The notes under the pieces: generated by a model
The model's database searches: none
Seen by the model: the letters and a program-made list of their open reading frames with translations, nothing else
What the model was told of the DNA's origin: nothing
Program-made: the position numbers and the translations under genes
Shown: positions 48,101-64,000 of the stretch, piece after piece
Position numbering within the stretch: position 1 is the first letter of the stretch
How the letters are laid out: the number at the start of each line of letters is the position of its first letter
Origin: Gigantopelta aegis
Lineage: Eukaryota > Mollusca > Gastropoda > Neomphalida > Peltospiridae
NCBI RefSeq assembly: GCF_016097555.1
Contig: NC_054702.1
Location: 74,955,629-75,019,628, forward strand
Direction of reading: 5' to 3'
DNA: 64,000 nucleotides

Positions 48101-48544
48101 ACAGTGCAGACTGATAGTGGGCGAACTGGCTTGAGGGCTAAACGCCTGGGCATTCACAGAAGTGAACCGCTTGCTTGAAGCATATTAGGATAATGTACCA
48201 TTACATTAAAGTGCATGATACACTAAAGATAGATTAATTATCAGAAAGCTATGGTGCTGTACACAAATTGTTCAGTAATACTTCTGTTTATTAAATCACG
48301 TTAGCTCAGATATCTGCCGTATTGGAATCTATAAAGAATATCTCTATTACATACAGAGATAGTATTAACTCTTGTTATAATTATTAGTGGTTCAATGAAT
48401 ATGGTTTTGTTACATTTTTATAAACCAGAATAAACCATTATTCCAATTAGTTCTTGTTCTGTTACTCATTATTGTGTACTAGATATAATGTGATGAGTTG
48501 GAATGGATTGTCAAGAACTTCACTGATTGAATCCCACATGACGA

Positions 48545-48842
48545 AACAAATGTCCGACACACAGCAGAACACTCGCTTAAAGTGCTTTGGTCGTAGGATT
48601 AAACCACCTCGGTGGATCTCTTTGCTGATTGGTTCTTTTTCCGTCCCAACCATTCCCCCACGACTGGTGTCAATACCAAAGGCCGTGTTGTGTGTTGTTC
48701 TGTCTATTGCAAAGTGCATATAAAAGATCCTTTGTTACTAATATAAAAATGTTGCAGGTTTTCTCAGAATTACCAAAATGAATTACACCAATGGCTGATG
48801 ACGATTTAATCAATGTGCTCTAGTGGTGTTGTTAAACAGAAC
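48545..48842 (+). repeat. SINE, head type b-like, degraded, tail type 1
   Basis: GGTCGTAGGATTAAACCACC, GTGGATCTCTTTGCTGATTG, AAAGTGCATATAAAAGATCC, GTGCTCTAGTGGTGTTGTTA. Confidence 0.82.
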
Positions 48843-48983
48843 CCGGGGTTATATTTACACAAACGTAAGAACACCGTGAGATTTTTGGAATCACGTGGTA
48901 ATATCACACTTGTGGGAGATTGATTCAAATATATCTTATTAGCTGTTCCACGGTGATGACTCGGACGCCAAATTCATACATTA

Positions 48984-49108
48984 AAGTTCATTTGTATTGT
49001 TTAACAACCCAACTAGAGCACATTGATTTTTGTTCATCGACTATTAGATGTCAAACATTTGGTAATTTTGACATAATATAGTTTTAGAGAGAAAACCCGC
49101 TATATTTG
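48984..49108 (-). repeat. SINE fragment, inverted, tail type 1
   Basis: Plus strand: ATTGTTTAACAACCCAACTA, GAGCACATTGATTTTTGTTC, CAAACATTTGGTAATTTTGA. Confidence 0.8.
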
Positions 49109-49720
49109 TTCATGTGAATGCACTTAAAATAACATAAATAAATAAATAAAACAAGAAAACCCCCCATTAAGAACCTCTTTTCACGTCCAACAATAACTTT
49201 GCAGGGCTTCATGTAATTATGTAAGGATAGCATAAAATATTAGTTTTTACATAAATATACAATATTCTTTTAATTAACAGTTATTTTTAAATATATACAT
49301 GACATGCGTTATCTTTATATGTATGTCATTCATTATGATTATGATTGTGGTAGTGGTGGAAATGGTGATACTGATGTTGAGAAGGACGACGACGATGATG
49401 ATGATGATTGTGACGATAAGCAAATGACATTTAAATAATACTCGGATGGAATTTTAATAGCTATTGTTGAATTCCATCCATTCTTCTCTATTAAGTGTTT
49501 GTCAACCAAGTGATTTTCCTCTATGTTTTGCAAGCATTACTTCTGCTGACATTACCGCGTCAGCTGTATCGAGCTCGTGGCAAAGAAGCGATTCGATTGG
49601 CTGGTATCCCGCGGTATCCTGTCTTTTCTCATTACGTGGTTCATGGTTTCTTATTTCAGTCAAGACCCGCAATCTTAGCTTTGTCTGTTTGACGCAGCTA
49701 CTTGCATAGAGCCCTCCGAT
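49109..49720 (+). promoter_or_regulatory. 5' flank of the receptor subunit gene
   Basis: AT-rich stretch with a GATGAT run near 49375-49410, then about 200 more GC-balanced bases before the ATG at 49721. I see no clear TATA box. The promoter should lie here or upstream, but no element can be pinned down. Confidence 0.35.
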
Positions 49721-61706
<11,986 letters not shown>

Positions 61707-61970
61707 ATCCATTACCAACATCATGGCTTTTCTTTATCACGTGTTATTGAGTTGAGGCTGTTCGAGAAATTATCGCATGGAGGTGGGTTTCGTATTGTTA
61801 TATGTATAGTGAAATTCCACATTTCCATCATAAAAGGGAAATTTCTTTCCAACATCCATCACCCATATAAACAAAATTAAATCAATTGAAATTGTGTACA
61901 TTGCTAACATTTTTAACTACGCTCTCTTATTACCTGATCATTTCTGGAATAACATCTAAATAAACCAGTA
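61707..61970 (+). other. Receptor 3' UTR with candidate poly(A) signal
   Basis: AATAAA at 61959-61964 is the first strong signal after the stop codon. Confidence 0.5.
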
Positions 61971-62267
61971 TTGTCAGTTCTGATCAACGCGTATCTTTCT
62001 CATATTATGTCAACGGGGATAAACGCACACGTCGTGGATCATTTTGTATCAGATGTATCTCCTGGAGCATTTTGTACATACTAGTGTACATGTTGTGGCC
62101 ATTTTTCCCATTCACTAGTCTTTGAAATACATATATATGCGTTCATATACATTCAGCAATACAATTTTTAAGTATGTACATACACCGTATGCGAAATTGC
62201 AATGTGTTCTAGTCAGACGGAGAGTAAAACAAGACGTGTATCTTTTGTGATGTTAACGTCTAATAGT

Positions 62268-62435
62268 GTGTGATATATATAAACACACATATAATATTTA
62301 TATAGTATAGTGTACATATCTGTATGACACAGTCTATAGTGAACAATATTTATAGATATAAACACACATATAATATTCGTATAGTATAGTGTAGTGTACA
62401 TATCTGTATGACAGTCTGTAGTGTACAATATATAA
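62268..62435. repeat. Tandem duplication of about 80 bases
   Basis: TATAAACACACATATAATAT, GTATAGTATAGTGTACATAT and CTGTATGACA occur twice, at about 62277-62345 and 62358-62430. Confidence 0.85.
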
Positions 62436-62867
62436 ATATATTGTTAAAAGTGCTAATGTAATGTTTTGAATATATTTTGACATTTCGTGTATTGCAAGCT
62501 GGAGACCGCACTCTTTAAATACATGTAACAAAACAATACTTACAGAAAATGTTTTATGTATTGCGGTCACAGCTGCAAAATAGTCCTTGTCGTGAGGCAG
62601 TGAGGCTTTTTGTTTGTTGATGTGGCAATATAATTATATTGTAAACTTTGTTTAATAATGTTCAGTTGTTTTTATTGTAATTGTAGTCGTTTGTCTACTG
62701 ATATCTTTTACTACAATACGAATAACCTCAATACTTGTCATGTGGATCATTATTCTAAATAGTGCGGTGGCTTAGGGGAATGATCGTGATTTGCTGGCCC
62801 AAAGCACCAAATATGGCACCGTTGTAGTTTAGGACAGTACACATTGTTTTAGAGGGAGGGGCTGCCC

Positions 62868-63095
62868 GATTTTAGAGGTCCAGGTCAGAATAAGGTCAAA
62901 GGTAAAAGTTAGGCAATATCCATAAAAGCTCTTTCAAAGTACTACATTAAGCATTTATTTACGAATGTTTCAGAGGCGACTTCCCTATTTAGACGTCAAG
63001 GTCAGGTCACGGTCAACGGTCACACTAAAACAGTATTCAGTAAATTCAGAAAAAGCACTACATTTCGAGTACTTTATTTACCAAACCCTCAATCG
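62868..63095. repeat. Diverged tandem duplication of about 115 bases with AGGTCA-like words
   Basis: Both halves run from a TTTAGA start through GTC/AAGGTCA words to a CACTACAT/TACTACAT and TTTATTTAC end. The second half holds CAAGGTCAGGTCACGGTCAA (62998-63017). Confidence 0.6.
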
Positions 63096-64000
63096 TTTTG
63101 TGTGTTTTTTGCATCTTTAAAAGGTGCTAAATTGAGGATCCGGAGAATAAAAACTTGGCACAACTTCACAGGATGTGACACTACCTCTGCTTTCACCGGA
63201 AGCTTAAAGCTGCTACCCTGATGTGACTTGTGCCTGTACCTACATGCCGCTGATTATATGCAGATATTTAACTGCACTGACTGGGTATTGTGGTGTTCAA
63301 AGTGGAGGTTTCTGTGTGTGTACATTGCTTGGTCACCTATCATTGTGGTGTAGTTTCGAAATCGAATACAACCCTTTTGTTAACATTCATATCCTATTTC
63401 TGGTGATATTATAGACATAACCGGATAAATAAAGTAGTAACTGCAATGTTATGGTGAGCAAAGTTGTTGTTGGACGAATTATAATGCTGCCGATACAATT
63501 TGTTATGATCACTGAAATGGATATTCATTATCAAGGGACAGAACATGGAAATGATACAAACGTTGTACCACAATGTTTAGCTAAACATCAATAATCGCTT
63601 ATTTATCAGATTAAGGTTGGCATTGTAAACATAGTCTATATGATGCAACATTACTTTGATATTGTGCATCACATAGGGTGTAGCAGGCGGCTTAAGATTG
63701 TAATCGTACATGGTATTTTAAATAATGTTACCAAAGATGGATTAAAACTTAGCTAATGCAAAGGATAACATGGTTTTTCTTTCTATTTGCATCCATTTTG
63801 GTAGAAATCTAGGATTGAAACATTGATAAAACGTGTGTATTATTATGCAATAACTGAATTCTTTGCACCTTAAGACCCAGTATTTGAAGTAAACATTATT
63901 GTTTAGGGTAAATGTAGGATATGCCCATTTCTTACCTTGGTGACAATTTTGTTTCCTTTTCGGATTAAAACTCTATCATTAATACAAATATCTTGTATTT
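63096..64000. other. 3' flank, no gene recognised
   Basis: AT-rich. The frame at 63223-63414 is short and matches nothing I know. No SINE seen. Confidence 0.45.

Overview
The window is animal nuclear DNA: AT-rich, intron-rich and full of short interspersed repeats. The host genes are a ferritin, GMC-family oxidoreductases and a Cys-loop receptor subunit. Together with the repeat families they point to a lophotrochozoan, most likely a mollusc and probably a gastropod. The mollusc call rests partly on my memory of similar SINEs and MITEs and cannot be proven from the window. All host exons found are on the + strand.

Layout: (1) 1-5.3 kb, the last three coding exons of a secretory-type or soma ferritin, with a LINE 3' remnant and SINEs in its introns. 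(2) 5.3-12.3 kb, intergenic, with a minus-strand IS630/Tc1-like DDE transposase remnant next to a 200-base assembly gap, a pogo/CENP-B-like fragment beyond the gap, and a TIR element. (3) 12.3-23.9 kb, an eleven-exon GMC oxidoreductase (copy A) whose exons are all present but carry three premature stops and one altered splice donor. (4) 23.9-41.5 kb, SINE- and MITE-rich intergenic DNA. Inside it, at 31.3-34.6 kb, is a broken cassette from a Polinton/adintovirus-like element with a BIR (IAP-type) part, an A32/FtsK-HerA-like packaging ATPase part and zinc-finger parts. (5) 41.5-47.6 kb, a second GMC oxidoreductase copy (B) that keeps exons 1-3, 10 and 11, lacks 4-9 and has a premature stop in exon 2. 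(6) 49.7-61.7 kb, an apparently intact seven-exon alpha-type nicotinic acetylcholine receptor subunit of 462 residues. (7) 61.7-64 kb, 3' flank with two local tandem duplications.

The host genes do not form a pathway. Ferritin stores iron, the GMC copies derive from a flavin-dependent alcohol or sugar oxidoreductase and are probably both dead in this haplotype, and the receptor subunit belongs to a ligand-gated cation channel. The observations I would follow first are: a GC-AG intron 1 kept in both GMC copies; the BIR plus packaging-ATPase fossil with TATA boxes before its parts; a lysine at M2 17' of the receptor subunit; and a modular SINE family in which two tRNA-like heads and two tails are mixed over one shared body.
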